Source: Paramecium octaurelia
Taxonomy: Eukaryota > Ciliophora > Oligohymenophorea > Peniculida > Parameciidae
Direction of reading: 5' to 3'
Assembly (NCBI GenBank): GCA_905182995.1
Contig: CAJJDP010000064.1
Location: 378,627 to 442,626 of the forward strand
DNA: 64,000 nt
The notes beneath the pieces were generated by a model. It was given only the letters and a program-made list of their open reading frames with translations, was not told where the DNA came from and did not search any database. Position numbers and translations under genes: made by a program. This document shows positions 35,384 through 48,127 of this stretch, piece after piece. Each line of letters starts with the position of its first letter. Position 1 is the first letter of the stretch.

Positions 35384-36792
35384 ATGCAAACTGGAATAGT
35401 TCAAGAATAAACTGTAGGGTAAGGCATTTTAGCATGTGTAGGAGACGTACTGTAATTCCTCAAGAATACTAAACAAGATGATCAATCATTACAGGTGTTT
35501 TTGTAAAGACTAGGAATCACTTTGGAAGGGGATGAAGAGACCTACATTTTGGATATCAAAGAATATCACAACAAATACATAGAAGGAGACATTTTGGGCG
35601 AAGGTTGTATAGGATTGGTGAAGAGTGTGAAAAGGAGGAGTGATGGTTTTGAATTGGCTTGCAAAACAGTGAAGACTGACTCGGAGGAAATAGTAAAGAA
35701 AGTAAAAGTTCAGTTGTATTCTGAAGATGATTATGGAGTTTAAAAACCTAAGGAGATTGAATCACCCTCACATCGTGTCGATGAAAGAGATTTATATTTA
35801 ATGGTTTGAAGGATTCCAATCAACCGGAATGGTGTGTGTGATCATGGAGAAAATTGAGGGCCGAGAGATGTTTGAGGTTATTTAATAATAAAAACAATAT
35901 AGTGGTATTATTTTAACTAAGAAAGAGACCATTGCTCGAGTGCTATTCATATAGATTTTAGAAGCCATCAAATATATGCATGAAAACTATTGTTGTCATC
36001 GAGATTTGAAGCCCAATAACATCTTATGCGCTCATGATGGCAAATCCATAAAAATTACCGATTTTAATGTATAAAACTTAACAAAACCCTAGGTGTCGAA
36101 GTTTAATGACAGATACAAAGAGTTTGGAGACCTCAACCAACATGGCAAAATTGAAATGTGGACATACACTGGCACTGTTGCATTCTCAGCTCCTGAGATA
36201 TTTTCAGGAAATCTTTACAAGTAACCAAACTTATGTAATTAGTGAATAAGTTGATTTATGGAGTGCAGGTGTCATATTGTATGTTATGCTCAGTGGAGAA
36301 TTGCCCTTCAATTAAGAATATCTAAATGATCTAATCGAATAGATTCGACAATGCAAATACGAATTCACAGGAATCATCTGGGATCAGATATCCCAATCCG
36401 CCAAGGATCTCATTACCAACCTCTTGTAATTGGATCCTGAAAAAAGATTCACTCCAGAATAGGCTCTAAATCACCCTTGGATCACTCATGAATAAAGCAA
36501 TTCAGATATCCCAAGGTATTAATTATAAAAAAACATGGCGCGAATCTTGAGAGTCAAAAATATTAATCAAGAATCGAAAATCAAATAAATTTGCTACCTT
36601 TTCGGAGCTGGAGACATTTGGAAGAGACACTCCCTTGGCTAGGATACCAATCTAGATCTATACGACAATCTTAAAAAATATAGATCCATAGATATATCTG
36701 ATAGTTGGAAAAACGCTGAAATCAAAGTAACTAAAGACACCAATAAAAAGGGTGTCTATACTATAGATTATCCCTTTAGTGATTCTGATTGA
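35384..36792 (+). CDS. CDPK/CAMK-type protein kinase with DFN in place of DFG
   Basis: Starts MQTGIVQEQTVGQGILAC with an ~65-residue N-terminal domain. Kinase motifs: GDILGEGCIGLVKSVKRR, ELACKTVK (Lys), YCCHRDLKPNNILCAHDG, ITDFNVSKFND (Asn at the Gly of DFG), TYTGTVAFSAPEIFSG, VDLWSAGVILYVML and ALNHPWITHE. Introns of 25 nt (ending GAAG) near 35716-35740, 24 nt near 36070-36093 and 22 nt near 36223-36244 are needed. No EF-hands are visible, so it is only CDPK-like. Near 36520-36700 two frames both look coding, so the last ~90 residues are uncertain; the version given ends YTIDYPFSDSD. The HRD and metal-binding Asn are intact, so activity is plausible despite DFN. Confidence 0.88.
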
Positions 36793-36911
36793 ATGTTAAA
36801 TAATTTAGTAATAGTTTTGTGAAATAAATATTCTAATTCCTATTTCATATATTGATAAATATAAAATTATCTAAGTTTTTATAAAAACAATCATAAAACT
36901 TTAGTTAGCAT

Positions 36912-38260
36912 TCATGAAAAACCTTTAACCTCTGATTTCTAATTGATCTCCTTCAATTCAATCTAATCTTCGCTATTATTGCCAGGTTCATTCAGAAGTG
37001 GATCTTAATGATCTGTTTATTAATTGCCATTCATCATTGACGATACAATTTCATCATAAGTGATAATCTTCTATCCCCATTATTTATATTAATAGTAAAT
37101 ACCAAAACAGGCCAAAATTATTATGCAAGTAAAATAAATGTAATATCGATAATCTGAATTTCCAGAGATGCTCTTAATCTCTGAAGGAAACCCTCCAGCT
37201 ATTAATCCAATTGCCTTAAACACTAGATATGACTATTTATAAATATATTCATACTCCTAAAAAGCTGGTGCTAAAAATGATTAAATGATCGAACAATCTA
37301 AAGGATAACACACTAAACCCAAAACTTAAAATTACTATTATCGAATATAGTATGTATTCTGAAGTTACAAACTTAACCAACAATGCATTCCACAGCAATA
37401 AAGACAAGACCACTCCCAATCCAATACCTACTGCAACTATTCCAGCCTTGTCTAAATGCATTGACAATCCTCCCACGAATGCTCCAAGTAGTACTGCAAT
37501 TATCATTGCTATCCATAAATAAAATGGATTGTCTCCTATGTCTAGTTCGCTTGATATATATAGGGCAAAGAAAAAGCCCATTAAATATCCAAATATAAAT
37601 AGTGTTGGCTTTAAGATTTTCTTACCCATTAAGCATTCTGTTAACCCTATTACTATCAAAATTGCTGACAGAAATTTATTATTGTCTTGCAAGAACTCTA
37701 CTATTTTAGAAAATAAAACTAGATGGCAACCATTGTCTGCTTCCATTTCAATTTAGTATAATTATTTTTCTTTCTCATATGAGATGTCCAATATCTCAAG
37801 GTCTTCTTACTACTCTGAACAATAGAGCACATACTTTACTGCAAAACCATTTAAAGTGCTGATTACATCATAAATAATTCAGTACTTGTTGAATTCAGCA
37901 TGGACACCCTCATTTGGTTCTTCTTCATTGATGAGTTCAAAGGAATCTGCAAAGTATGAATCTGTATTAACCAAGGAAATGCATTATTATTCTGATTTTC
38001 CTTCATTGTTTATTATTACAGCAAATGTAGTCACTGCTAATTCTGGACATTTTAAGATTGGTTGACAAAATCGAAAGTACAATGTGCTTGTTTCTAAGTC
38101 ATCAATCAAATACTATACCGTTTAGAATTTATTTATATTCCTTAGTTTGCAAATCATCAAATATGTAAATAGCATCAGAATTTATTACTTTTTTACATTT
38201 GCTACCATTAATTGTTATTAGCAAGCATCCCAAGATTAGTATAAAATATTTATATTTCAT
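36912..38260 (-). CDS. TMEM198/TM7SF3-like multi-pass membrane protein with signal peptide
   Basis: Starts MKYKYFILILGCLLITINGS, a clear signal peptide. A ~160-residue lumenal or extracellular part with Cys follows (FRFCQPILKCPELAVT). Seven or so hydrophobic helices come next: FLSAILIVIGLTECLMG, PTLFIFGYLMGFFFALYI, WIAMIIAVLLGAFVGGLS, GIVAVGIGLGVVLSLLLW, YSIIVILSFGFSVLSF and more. The Gly-rich pattern is that of the TM7S3/TM198 (DUF4203) domain. The acidic cytosolic tail ends QKSEVKGFS. Introns 37859-37885 (27 nt, ending CAG) and 37233-37254 (22 nt) each remove an in-frame TGA. About 430 residues. Function of this family is poorly known. Confidence 0.8.
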
Positions 38261-38720
38261 TATTATTAAATGAAATTGATTAGAAATTATCAAAACACAA
38301 TTCTTAGTTTATAACAATATAAAAAGTACATAATTATTCAATTAGTTAATAATGAGGTTTAATGTAATGAATTATCATTATATTATATTCTTAATGAACA
38401 AATTCCTAAAACTACTTGATGTAGATTACATTGCAATATATTGAAATTATTCATTATAATCATAGCTTGCAAATTTATAAGAATAATGTGATAGATCATT
38501 ACTATTCTGGTAACTTTAAAATATCAAAGAAAATTTATCAAATAAATTGATTTAATTTAATATTTGTATTATTCTACCCTAATTATGTATGTGAAGTCAA
38601 GATAGACTCTCTTTTTTTAGAACTTAAATTTTATATTAAATACTAATAATAGTTGTATCATAGTATTTTAATTACGTTATGATAAAAATAAATGTTTAGG
38701 ATCTTGGGTATTATAGGAAA
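38261..38720. other. AT-rich intergenic space
   Basis: No coding-like frame recognised on either strand. It contains the promoter side of the membrane protein gene and the 3' flank of the EF-hand gene. Confidence 0.55.
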
Positions 38721-39506
38721 TCAATCCAATTTAATATGAAATAATTTTAATAGTTAGAAAAAGTAATCAAGATTAATTTCTAAATTGTTCTCCTCAATAT
38801 AATTCAAAATTGGATGTATTTTTTTTAACACTTTTTCATTTATATTTAAGTTGATATATGAAATCGATATCAAACCATCTCGATCAGAATCTAATTATTT
38901 AAATACCTTTTCAACAAATTTTATGTTGTTTGTAACTTCGCTTTCCTTAGTATTTGATTTAGCATTTTTGTTATTTAATTTTATCAGTTTGTTACAAATT
39001 AAATTTGCTAGGATCTGATCTTGTTTATCTACTTTCTTCTTAACTAACTTGAATGTTTGATCTTTTCGAATCAAGGGTTTGAAATATGATTGGTTTGTAA
39101 CTTTATCGTTTTAAGCCGATTCTTATTCCAATCGTCTTTATTGCAACTTCAAATTCTGATCTGTCTTTTCTTAAATAAGTTTTTCAGCATGCTGGATTTG
39201 TTCTTAAAATGAAGGTTTTTTGGCATGAGTAATTCCATTATTTGGATGAAATGGATAAATTTAACTCATAACTCTTTATCTTAACATTTGCTTTTTTGCA
39301 TCCAGCAATTTAGCATCTTAATATAATTTCGAATGGATAGGTTATGCAGAAATGCCTCTCTTTTTAACTATCAAACGAGATATGCTATTGATTCTTGGGA
39401 TTGCGTAATTCATTCGTTTTTATTCTTGATCTTATTCTTGCAAAGCTGTATTCAATCTTTTTTATTAATTACTAGCATCTACATATAACTACTCAAAAAC
39501 ATCCAT
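38721..39506 (-). CDS. EF-hand-containing coiled-coil protein
   Basis: 261 residues in one frame, no intron. Starts MDVFEQLYVDASNQQKRL. The first two thirds are basic and Gln-rich with coiled-coil character (RRLEQESAQNDKVTN, LVKKKVDKQDQILANLI). Near the C-terminus FKQLDSDRDGLISISYIN is a canonical EF-hand loop (D-x-D-x-D-G-L-I) so it probably binds one calcium ion; the helix before it is EKVFKQL. It ends FFQLLKLFHIKLD. Motifs YPFHPNNGITHAKKPSFQEQ and similar suggest a cytoskeletal or ciliary structural protein, but that is inference. Confidence 0.75.
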
Positions 39507-40131
39507 CTCTTTTATTATTACAATTGATACCTGTTTTATTTCTGTATAATTTTTACACGAGTTGCTAAGTATTCAATGACAGAATAGAAGTATGACGAGT
39601 TTTTACCTGAAATACAAAAAAAATAATACTGGCACTTTTAGCTATCTTTTAATTTCTGCAATTATAAATTATTTTCCTTCTTATTTAATTTGATGTCTAT
39701 CACAAAAAAATTAAGTCAATAATTCGATATCATCCCCCTCATAAATAAAAATCTATTCTATTTTATCCCCTACATCCAAACTTACAATCGCTTATAAATT
39801 AATCATAAGACAATAAAAATTATTTAAAATGTGGGAAAAAATTAATTCAATTAAAATTCTAATTTAAAATAATTCATTTGATTGGTCGAGGAATTCTAAA
39901 TAGAATTAAAATCATAGCAATTCAATCGATTACTCAAACATCAAAATTCTTTTGAATCAATTAAATAAAATTTGATATCCTATTGCTATTCTCATATTAG
40001 ATTGATTGTAGAAGATACTCAGACTAAACTTATTTATTTATTAATCAATTACCTAAGAATTCTACTAATTATAAGATAAGAATATATTTTATTTTAATTG
40101 CAATATAATTTAGATAAAAATATTAAAATTA
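39507..40131. other. AT-rich divergent intergenic region
   Basis: Separates the divergent starts at 39506 and 40132. No coding frame seen. It probably carries both promoters. Confidence 0.55.
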
Positions 40132-41649
40132 ATGTCCCTAAATAACTTCTTTAAAAAGAAATAGTAATTATAAAAAGAAAAGGAGGAGACTGAAAAGTAT
40201 GACACATAATAAATATTGCAGACAATAGAAAAAAGTAGAATAAGAATAAAAGCGTAATATCCAATCAGTGAAACTGAAAGCAAGAGCCTCTGAAAGAATA
40301 GAAAATTTTCAGGAGACTATGTTATCCAAATAATTTGTTGAAACTATGAAAAATGGTTCCTATCCTTTATTGTCTGTAAGCAAACACTCATTTAGAGATC
40401 GCGAAAAGGAAAAAGAATTGGACAAATTGGGTGGTATTTATTTGAAAACGTAACATTTGCCTAAGATTTCATAGATTTTAAGTGGCTAAAGACAGAGCAT
40501 CAACAGCTTAGAAGGAATTTTTTTAAAGTCACCTCTCAACAGGAGAATTCGAATAGAATCCTCCAAACAATAATTATCAAAGATGGCTACGGCCTCCTGA
40601 CATATCGAAATAAGAAAAACCGTTGAGATTTGGTTTAGGGGAAAGGAGTGAAGTCTAAAGATTGAATAAGTAAATTAAGAATATAAGTGCATAATTGGAT
40701 TTTGAAGTATTCATAGATTGTACCTTAGAACAAAGACCTTATTATGTTAAATTATCCTAGTTGGAAGGACGATGAAAAATCTAAATGGTTGGATAACAAA
40801 ACCTTCAATATTTATCCTTGTCTCTATGAAGGGCCAAAGAGTTATATACCATGGAAACAACATCCGATCAATTTGAATAACCAAAATAATTAATATGTGG
40901 AGGGCTATGAGATTGTTGGGGATCTTTCGAGAAAAAGAGAAAAAAACTAAGAAGTATCATTTAGCATTAAGGGTTTAAGCATAAAAGAAGTGAATTTGTT
41001 CCCACAGTCAAAGAAGATTAGTTTGGAACTACTATTCACATCTCTAGATCCATAAGATCTATGAAATAGGATAAAATTTTAAATATGTAATCTAATTATG
41101 ATGAATATTCCACAAATAAGCAAATTGAGTTCTATAAAACCACCTTATTATAAACTAAAAGTATAGATCACATCACTCCTCATCAACATAGCAATAAGTA
41201 ATTTAATATACTAAAGTAGTTATAAAGGTCATTCTTTACATAACTTAAGACCATAATAACCGTATAAACTGTATAGGCAATCAATAAATTATCTAAATTA
41301 AAAAATAGTCTCTAAATAACCACCTGAATAGCTACAATAAAGTTCCTCTAAAATCTAGGAAGATTAAGCAATATAATAAAATCAAACTGCAGAATTGTTC
41401 TTGCCAAAACAAAAACTAGCCTAAATACAAGAAATTCCTCATGTGCAAATTTCGAGTTAGCAGTCCAATAAACCATTTAGTAGAGATACTTTAAACTCTT
41501 AAGGAGGATCTAAGAGTAGATTTATGGATTAATATAATTCAAAGCGATCTTAATAAGTTGAGATTAAATTAGGTTATCCTTACAGACTCGAGAATGATGA
41601 AACCACAGCTGAAATAATGGGAAAATATTTTATTGAAGAATAAAATTGA
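40132..41649 (+). CDS. Unknown basic/Gln-rich protein, five introns
   Basis: Starts MSLNNFFKKKQQLQKEKEE. Five small introns (25, 25, 22, 26 and 34 nt; one ends CAG and two end AAG) turn a set of broken frames into one product: SERIENFQETMLSKQFVE, FQVAKDRASTAQKEFFQSH, NYQRWLRPPDISKQEKPLRF, LNYPSWKDDEKSKWLDNKTF, YEGPKSYIPWKQHPINL, then a Gln/Ser-rich tail that ends ETTAEIMGKYFIEEQN. About 460 residues. No domain recognised. The aromatic-rich middle part looks conserved rather than disordered. Confidence 0.68.
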
Positions 41650-42784
41650 TATATCCTAATTTATATTAAGTAAATATTCTCTAATTAATCATCTTCATAC
41701 TTGGTTCTATTAGTTACCATTTCGATTCTTAGGTGAGTGAAGAGTGTGATATTCAATATCCTTAAATATTAAAACAAATAATATAAAATATATCTAAATT
41801 TAAATCAAATCTAAACTTATTTTTACATTATTATGAAAGATATCTTATTTGAATCACATAACCGCTATACTTTAGTTCATAATATACAAGCTTGCTATTA
41901 TACTTAATAATCACAATAAAAAGTAACAATTCATGTATTGATAAATATATTGAAGTAAATTTGAAATTTGTTTACATTCTTAATAATTCAACCATTGTAT
42001 GCTCTTTTTGGCAATCAAAGAATTCAAATGTTTTTATATAAATAATATTCTTATGATAATTTTATTCTAATAAGGAAATTTATTAAAATATATCACAAAT
42101 AAATTATACTAACAGTATAATTTTAAATTAATTGATTTATTTAAAGTATATGAATAATCATAATTATAATGTTTTAAAGTATATAAATAGAAAAGAACAT
42201 AATATATAGAAAATATATAATGCTCAATAGGTAGATTTGGGATTAAAAAAACAATTGTGATTTTGGTTGATATCTGCTCAAAAGTTTCTTGATTAATGAT
42301 AGGTTCAAAGATATTTGAACTTCGTTTGAATGTAATGACTTTGACTTAAAATCCTTAAAGCTTATTCTGCTTTGGGATAGGCATGGTTTTGTTAAAATTT
42401 TTCATTTCAAATCAAATTTGGTTTGAGATTGCAAATTGGGATTATCTTAACATTTTGACAAATCGATGGAATACTGAGTGTTGGTACTTAGTTTCTTTCA
42501 ATATCAAGATTTAAATTCTTCAGAATATAAAAGAATAGGCATTTTTTTAAAAAGAAAATGTAATATTTATTTTATATTAGTTAATATAATTGGCTTAGTT
42601 ACTAAGTATTTTAGTGATCTATAGATTAAAAAAATTATTAAAAATAATGAAAACGAGGAATTCTTAGAGATAATCATAAAGAGAAGACTTGTCAGTGACT
42701 TGTTAAGAGGTATTAACTATAATTTCTCAAAAATTTCATACCTTATATATTAACCATTTTTAAGCCTTATTTTAGAATTTATCT
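41650..42784. other. Long AT-rich non-coding stretch
   Basis: No convincing gene on either strand. The part 42240-42530 is slightly less AT-rich and might be old coding sequence, but I could not find a frame worth reporting. Confidence 0.5.
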
Positions 42785-45255
42785 ATGAGTGAATTCCCCC
42801 TCCATAGCAGTGCGCAAACACCCAGAAAGAAAAGAGGACCAATATGTAAGAAACACAAATATGTACTTCTGTTATTTAAATAAAGACCACAATAAATTTG
42901 AAAAAACACAAATCCTCGAAATAATTTATCTGCTATGAAGACAGAGATTTAAATATTCCTGAAAAATACTAATCAATGTTATAAAAACATGTAAGAATTA
43001 TATTTAAAAAATTAAAGAAAACAGATGATGATAGAGAGTCTGATTCAGAACAAATTAAACATGCCATCAACTACTTGTACAAAGATTTATTATAATGTAT
43101 TGAAAGAGAAAAAAATTGAATTATATTAATTTTATAATGCTAAAAAAATACCTCTTACAAAGCAATTCGAAAGACTACTTCCAACAAAAAAGAGTACACA
43201 CCAAAGATTCTGAACACACTCGACATTTTGAATAGCACGTAGATCTTAAATACTATAATAAAGAATTATGTGAAGAGAAGTATACAAACAGAAACAAAAC
43301 CAGCATTAAAACCAATCGACATGGAAGAAACCAGAAAAGAGGAGCTGTCTAAGTTTCGTTCCATTTCACTTTATAATAAGAAATAAGTTAGAGTACCATC
43401 CTCAGCAGAGAAATGTCGCTCTAATGAGAAAATTAAAGTTTTTAATATTTTCAACAGCACTCCAAGAAATGTCAAGCCTAGTAGATCTCAATAAATGTTG
43501 AATGGATTCAAAGAAAAAGTAGTCTATTCATCTCATAGTCGAGTAAATAAACTATCACAAATTTTAGTAATAATCTGCTGCTAAACATCTAATCTCAAGT
43601 AGAATTAATGATTCCTAAGAATTATTACAGTAAGCGACTAAACCAAATATGATACCATTAAGAAGGTTTTTTAAAGATAATCAAGCCTAGTAGCAAAAAA
43701 ATATTAAACTGGAATTAGAAAAACATAAAAATAACAATATTTTGGAATTATTACTCCTAACCACTGGAGAATTGAAGAAAAAATTTGAAGAAGAACAGAA
43801 GTAACGAGATAGCAATAGTAGATAAAACTCAGAAGAAAGAGTAAGGATTAAAGTGAGAAATAGCCATAAATTTCCTAAGGATTTTTTTCTATGATTATAT
43901 TATTTAATTGATGCTCAATATTCTCAAAAAACTTTAAATTCAATGAGTTCAAGAGAGGATTTAGTAAGAGCTCAAGTTACATACTTATTTAGAGAACATT
44001 TGGTATAAATACTCACCAAGAAGAATAAATAATTTAATAGAGTTTTCCTTGATAAATAAAGCCATATGTAACCCTTGCTTATGACAACGCATATTTTTGA
44101 AATTTGAACAAATCTTAAAAGAACACTCAACTATCAGCGATAAATATGATTCAGAATTAATAATTTATCTTTTTTTGGAAGCAGGAATCAATATGTATCA
44201 TTATCCCTTTTCAGCAATAATGTAAATTTTTTAGGAGGGATATTCAACTGTCTTGCAATTGCTTAATAAATAGGTTATTATGCTGCCGATTTTTGATATA
44301 AGATTTTGATTAAGTCCAAGCCAGCGCTAAAAAGTATTGTGTGGGTTATTGGGCATTGAAATAAAAATATAAATTGAAAAAGTTGAATCTATCTAAACCT
44401 CAAAGATTAATTAAATGATAAACCAAGATATTATATTGTTAATTCAGATTATTCAATTAGAAATTTTGTGATTATAGAAGGGTTTCTAAAGGAAAACCTA
44501 CAATGAATAAGTGTTATTTGAATCAGATTGAATAAATATCTGTAAATGAATAAAAATGCATCTATTCATTTCTAAAGAATTACTCTCAATCTTCAAGATG
44601 AATAAATTGATTATTACATAGGTTCAACAAAAATTTAACTAAATTTCCTTTAATTTTTATAGAAAATTACATATCAAAGATAGTATATACCGAAAGATTA
44701 AAATAATTTTTACAAAGAAGTTAAGTTAAATATTTCTAGTGTCAAACAGAATTAATTCAGACAAGAATTGAAATTATAATTAAAAAGATTTATAAATTGC
44801 ATTCCATAAACCATTGATAAAAGACCTATATTGATTAGGGAATTACTAACTGTGTCATTAATGGAAGATCATTTGAAAAAATTAAAAGAACAATTATTAG
44901 AGTCAATCATAAATATTGTTCTAAGTCAAAACAATAAAACTAATTCTTCGTAAAATAAATTATCTAGAATATTAAATAGAAGAAGAGTTAATTTACTGAC
45001 TCAGCAAATTCTAAATTGCAACAGCCTTACAATTTAGCATCCTAATGAATATCTAAAATAATTTGCTTAAACTTTGATTAGATGTAATTTACTGGAGCTG
45101 AGTTTTAACTACTTTTATTGATCTTGTAATGAATAAATTTGAGGAAGCTGAATGTATATTTAATTCATATATTCAAAGGATATTAGGGCAGTAATTATAT
45201 AAGTTGCTTAAGAATAGGTTATAGTATTTTGTAAAGGCTTATGATATTAAACATA
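42785..45255 (+). pseudogene. Decaying gene with in-frame TGAs and frame changes
   Basis: Begins well: MSEFPLHSSAQTPRKKRGPI, an intron near 42864-42886, then KSSKQFICYEDRDLNIPEK and SEQIKHAINYLYKDLLQC. A TGA follows at about 43118, yet the same frame continues with KTTSNKKEYTPKILNTLDIL, an intron of 25 nt near 43541-43565 that rebuilds the frame, and HKNNNILELLLLTTGELKKK. A second TGA in KDFFL-TGA-LYYLIDAQ is again followed by good coding sequence in frame. From about 44090 the coding signal hops between frames (NDKPRYYIVNSDYSIRNFV, MEDHLKKLKEQLLES, RRRVNLLTQQILNCNSL). This looks like a host gene losing function, not random DNA. Family not recognised. Confidence 0.6.
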
Positions 45256-45260
45256 ATTAA

Positions 45261-45785
45261 TCATTATTTTTTCTTTAATCTTGCTAATTATTGCATTAGT
45301 TATTCATTTTATTAAAGAAGATGAGCAGTAATTGTAATTTATTCAATGTTTGGTTTTTATGCTTCATCCTTTTCAGCTTCAAGTATTGAACATTTTTCGT
45401 TCAATTTTTCAATTTATTCTTTTTATTGCTTAATTTGCTCTTATAACTAAAGGATGACAGTTAAAAGGTTAGATTGATCTCCATCTATAGATTCAATTCC
45501 ATCTTCAAAATGATTGACTTCTTTTTATTGCTGCATTTACCTATGTGATTTCGCAGATTTCATAGGAGTAAAGTATAAACTACGAGCACTCATTGGTTGT
45601 CGATGACTCTGATGACCATTTTATTTTTGGGTTGGCTTAGAAAAAAAGAAATCTGAATCTACTTATTCTGATTTTTGCTTAACAGAATTTCTTTCATAGC
45701 AATTATGTTCGATCTTCTAGACAACCTTTTCTATATTATGTTAATGTAACAAAATTGTCATAGAACTAATATTATATTATTTCAT
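45261..45785 (-). CDS. Coiled-coil protein
   Basis: 174 residues in one frame, no intron. MKQYNISSMTILLHQHNI at the start, a basic middle (SHRQPMSARSLYFTPMKSAK), then a strong coiled coil (QLQEQIKQQKEQIEKLNEK, CSILEAEKDEAQKPNIE) and LMQQLARLKKKQ at the end. No family recognised. Its stop lies at the end of the decayed plus-strand gene. Confidence 0.72.
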
Positions 45786-46085
45786 ATTAAAATTAATTGA
45801 AATAATGAAAAACAATCACTTTATTAACAACTGTTTATTTAATTATGCCAAATTTAATAGGAAATGTAATAAGTGTCATGCTATCTCACAATTAAATATT
45901 GAGCTATACTCATGAAGGCTAAAAGGTTAAATATAATTTAATCAAAAGGATTTAGTAGTTTTTATTATTGTAAAATTAATTAATGGTACTTTAGAGAGTG
46001 CCGCCCAAGAGAGAAATGAGTATATTGTATTATTTAATTGAATTCAAGTAATATTTGAGATTTAAACGTATAATTTAATTATTAA

Positions 46086-46955
46086 ATGGATTAAATTGGA
46101 GTAGATTAAAAAGAAGAAAAACGAAAGAACGATGAGATCTAGCATTTGTTCTTTCCCAACAAAAGAAACTTTCATATTTATGCTGAGTTGTTAAAGTCAT
46201 GCCAAAAAAAGCTCATTGTAAGCATGTATCAGATTTCACATAAAATATTGGTCAACATTTTAATTGACCTTTCACTTAATGGGAGAGATATTTAAATTGT
46301 AACTAATTCCAGTAGTGATGATAAAAAAGCAAAGTCAATACTTTTGATGATGATTTAAAGTTCTTTGGAGAAGATAAAAATTGCTGTATACGAGAAAGAA
46401 CTTTGTTTGATGCATTAAAAATATTGTGTGATAGACGACCAAATTATTATGACTGGTTCTGCAAATTGGACGAACAATGCGTTTCGTAAAAATGTGGAGA
46501 GTGTGGTTATTTTGAATAATATCAAAGAGGCTTAGCTCTATACTTGTGAATTCTGGAAGGTTTGGAGTCAGTCCCAAATCTTAAGATTAAAAGGGTAGAA
46601 TCTCGACTTCTCTCCCTTTATTGATATAGAGTCGATGATCTTTATGGAGAGGAGGAGATAGAAGAACAAATTCAATAAGATAATTGATTTGGAGAATAGT
46701 CATCAGCAGGAGGAGGGAGATAAGGATGAGGAGGTCAAGGAGTAATCTGATGAAAGTGTGCAGTGTTGTCAAAGTCAGAAGATTACGAAGATAGACAGCA
46801 ATCTTAAAAGGAAAAGAATAAGAAAAAGCAATTTATAGTAATAGAGACATGATTTATAACATAATGAGTTTCACGAGGGAAATCTAGTAATTTAAATAGA
46901 TGCTCTTGATAAATAAAATGTAGATTAAATTGATGAATTTGAAATTATGCTTTGA
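46086..46955 (+). CDS. Single-HKD phospholipase D/nuclease (PLD6/Zucchini-like)
   Basis: 289 residues in one frame, no intron. Starts MDQIGVDQKEEKRKND. A PLD-like domain: LLKSCQKKLIVSMYQIS, LIDLSLNGRDIQIVTNSSS, IKIAVYEKELCLMHQKY and the catalytic HKD motif HQKYCVIDDQIIMTGSANWT, with H-x-K-x4-D-x6-G-S-x-N intact. Only one HKD is present, as in the homodimeric family of PLD6 (mitochondrial cardiolipin hydrolase or Zucchini nuclease) and bacterial Nuc. The C-terminal third is charged and coiled-coil-like (ENSHQQEEGDKDEEVKEQ). No N-terminal transmembrane segment is visible, unlike animal PLD6. It may act as a phosphodiesterase on lipid or nucleic acid; the substrate is unknown. Confidence 0.86.
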
Positions 46956-46986
46956 TTATTAATTATATTAAAAATAAATATTTTAA

Positions 46987-47966
46987 ATGTCAAATTAAGA
47001 AATAAATGAATTAAATGCTTTGTAAGTGTTGGATTATGATATATTTGGCAAATGCAATGATTTGATGGTATGTAAAAATTCATTAATTTAAGTCTTTTAT
47101 CAAAACAACACAACCTATTTTCAGTAACGATCCTTAAATTAAAGTAAAAATTGGAGCGGTGGCAAAATTAATTAATATGCTTCTCAAATTATTAAAGGAC
47201 TCCGATAGCTCACTCTTATCAAATCAACAAGAGTATCACGACATCCTATACATAATCAATAATAACTTATAATAGAAAATAAAGCAATATGAAGATAAAA
47301 TAAAACAGATGAGTACTAGCGATGCTTAGTCCAACAATGATAAAATCAAATTGAATTAAGAGATTTAAAAATTGAATTATGATGTACAAGCAAAAGCAAA
47401 TGAAATTGTCAAATTAAAATAAGAGGTAACATTAATATTTATTTTAGATAAAAGCGCTTAAACATACATGTTAAAATCAAGAAAATTTGGAGGATGAAAC
47501 TTTAAATAAGATGAAAAATGAGATAGATAGCTTGAGTTAGGGTTCTTATGACTTATAAAATGAGGTCAAATTACTAAAAATGCAACTAAAATAAAAGGAA
47601 GAAAAAATACAGGATCAAGAAGGAAAAATAAACTAATAGATGAAGGAAATCAATAAATTCAAAAATGATTAATCTCAAGATAGAAAAAACGATATCTTTT
47701 TAGAATAACAAAAAATATTCGATGAAAATACTGCACTAAATGATCGGATTTAACAACTTGAGAATGAAAGACTTTTAAAGTAAGTAATAAATCAACAAGC
47801 TAATAATCCAATTCAGCAAGAATAAGATGTATTTCATGAAAAATAGGTCCAGGAATTAAATGAAATATAGGAGAAAATCTTTGGTCTTCTGAATAGTTTG
47901 TCAAAATATGGAATTATCCTAAGTGTTTCTTTTGGAGCATTTGTATTGATATAATTTCTTAAGTGA
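46987..47966 (+). CDS. Tail-anchored coiled-coil protein
   Basis: Two introns, 25 nt near 47070-47094 (ending AAG) and 22 nt near 47427-47448 (ending TAG), join three exons. The product starts MSNQEINELNALQVLDYD, has a short globular part, then about 200 residues of coiled coil (YEDKIKQMSTSDAQSNND, LKMQLKQKEEKIQDQEGK), and ends in one hydrophobic helix, YGIILSVSFGAFVLIQFLK. That is the plan of tail-anchored tethers or golgins on ER or Golgi membranes. About 310 residues. Starts 31 bp after the stop of the PLD gene, same strand. Confidence 0.75.
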
Positions 47967-48127
47967 ATAATAATAATTATTATCTTTGTTGCATTCATTT
48001 ATAATTAAATTTGTTGCATATCCTTCTATCTACCTTCTAATGATACCAAAAATAATACTTGTCTCATCATATATTGTATATGAGACTGAATATATAGTAT
48101 AAATTAATTTATAATCTAATAATCAAG

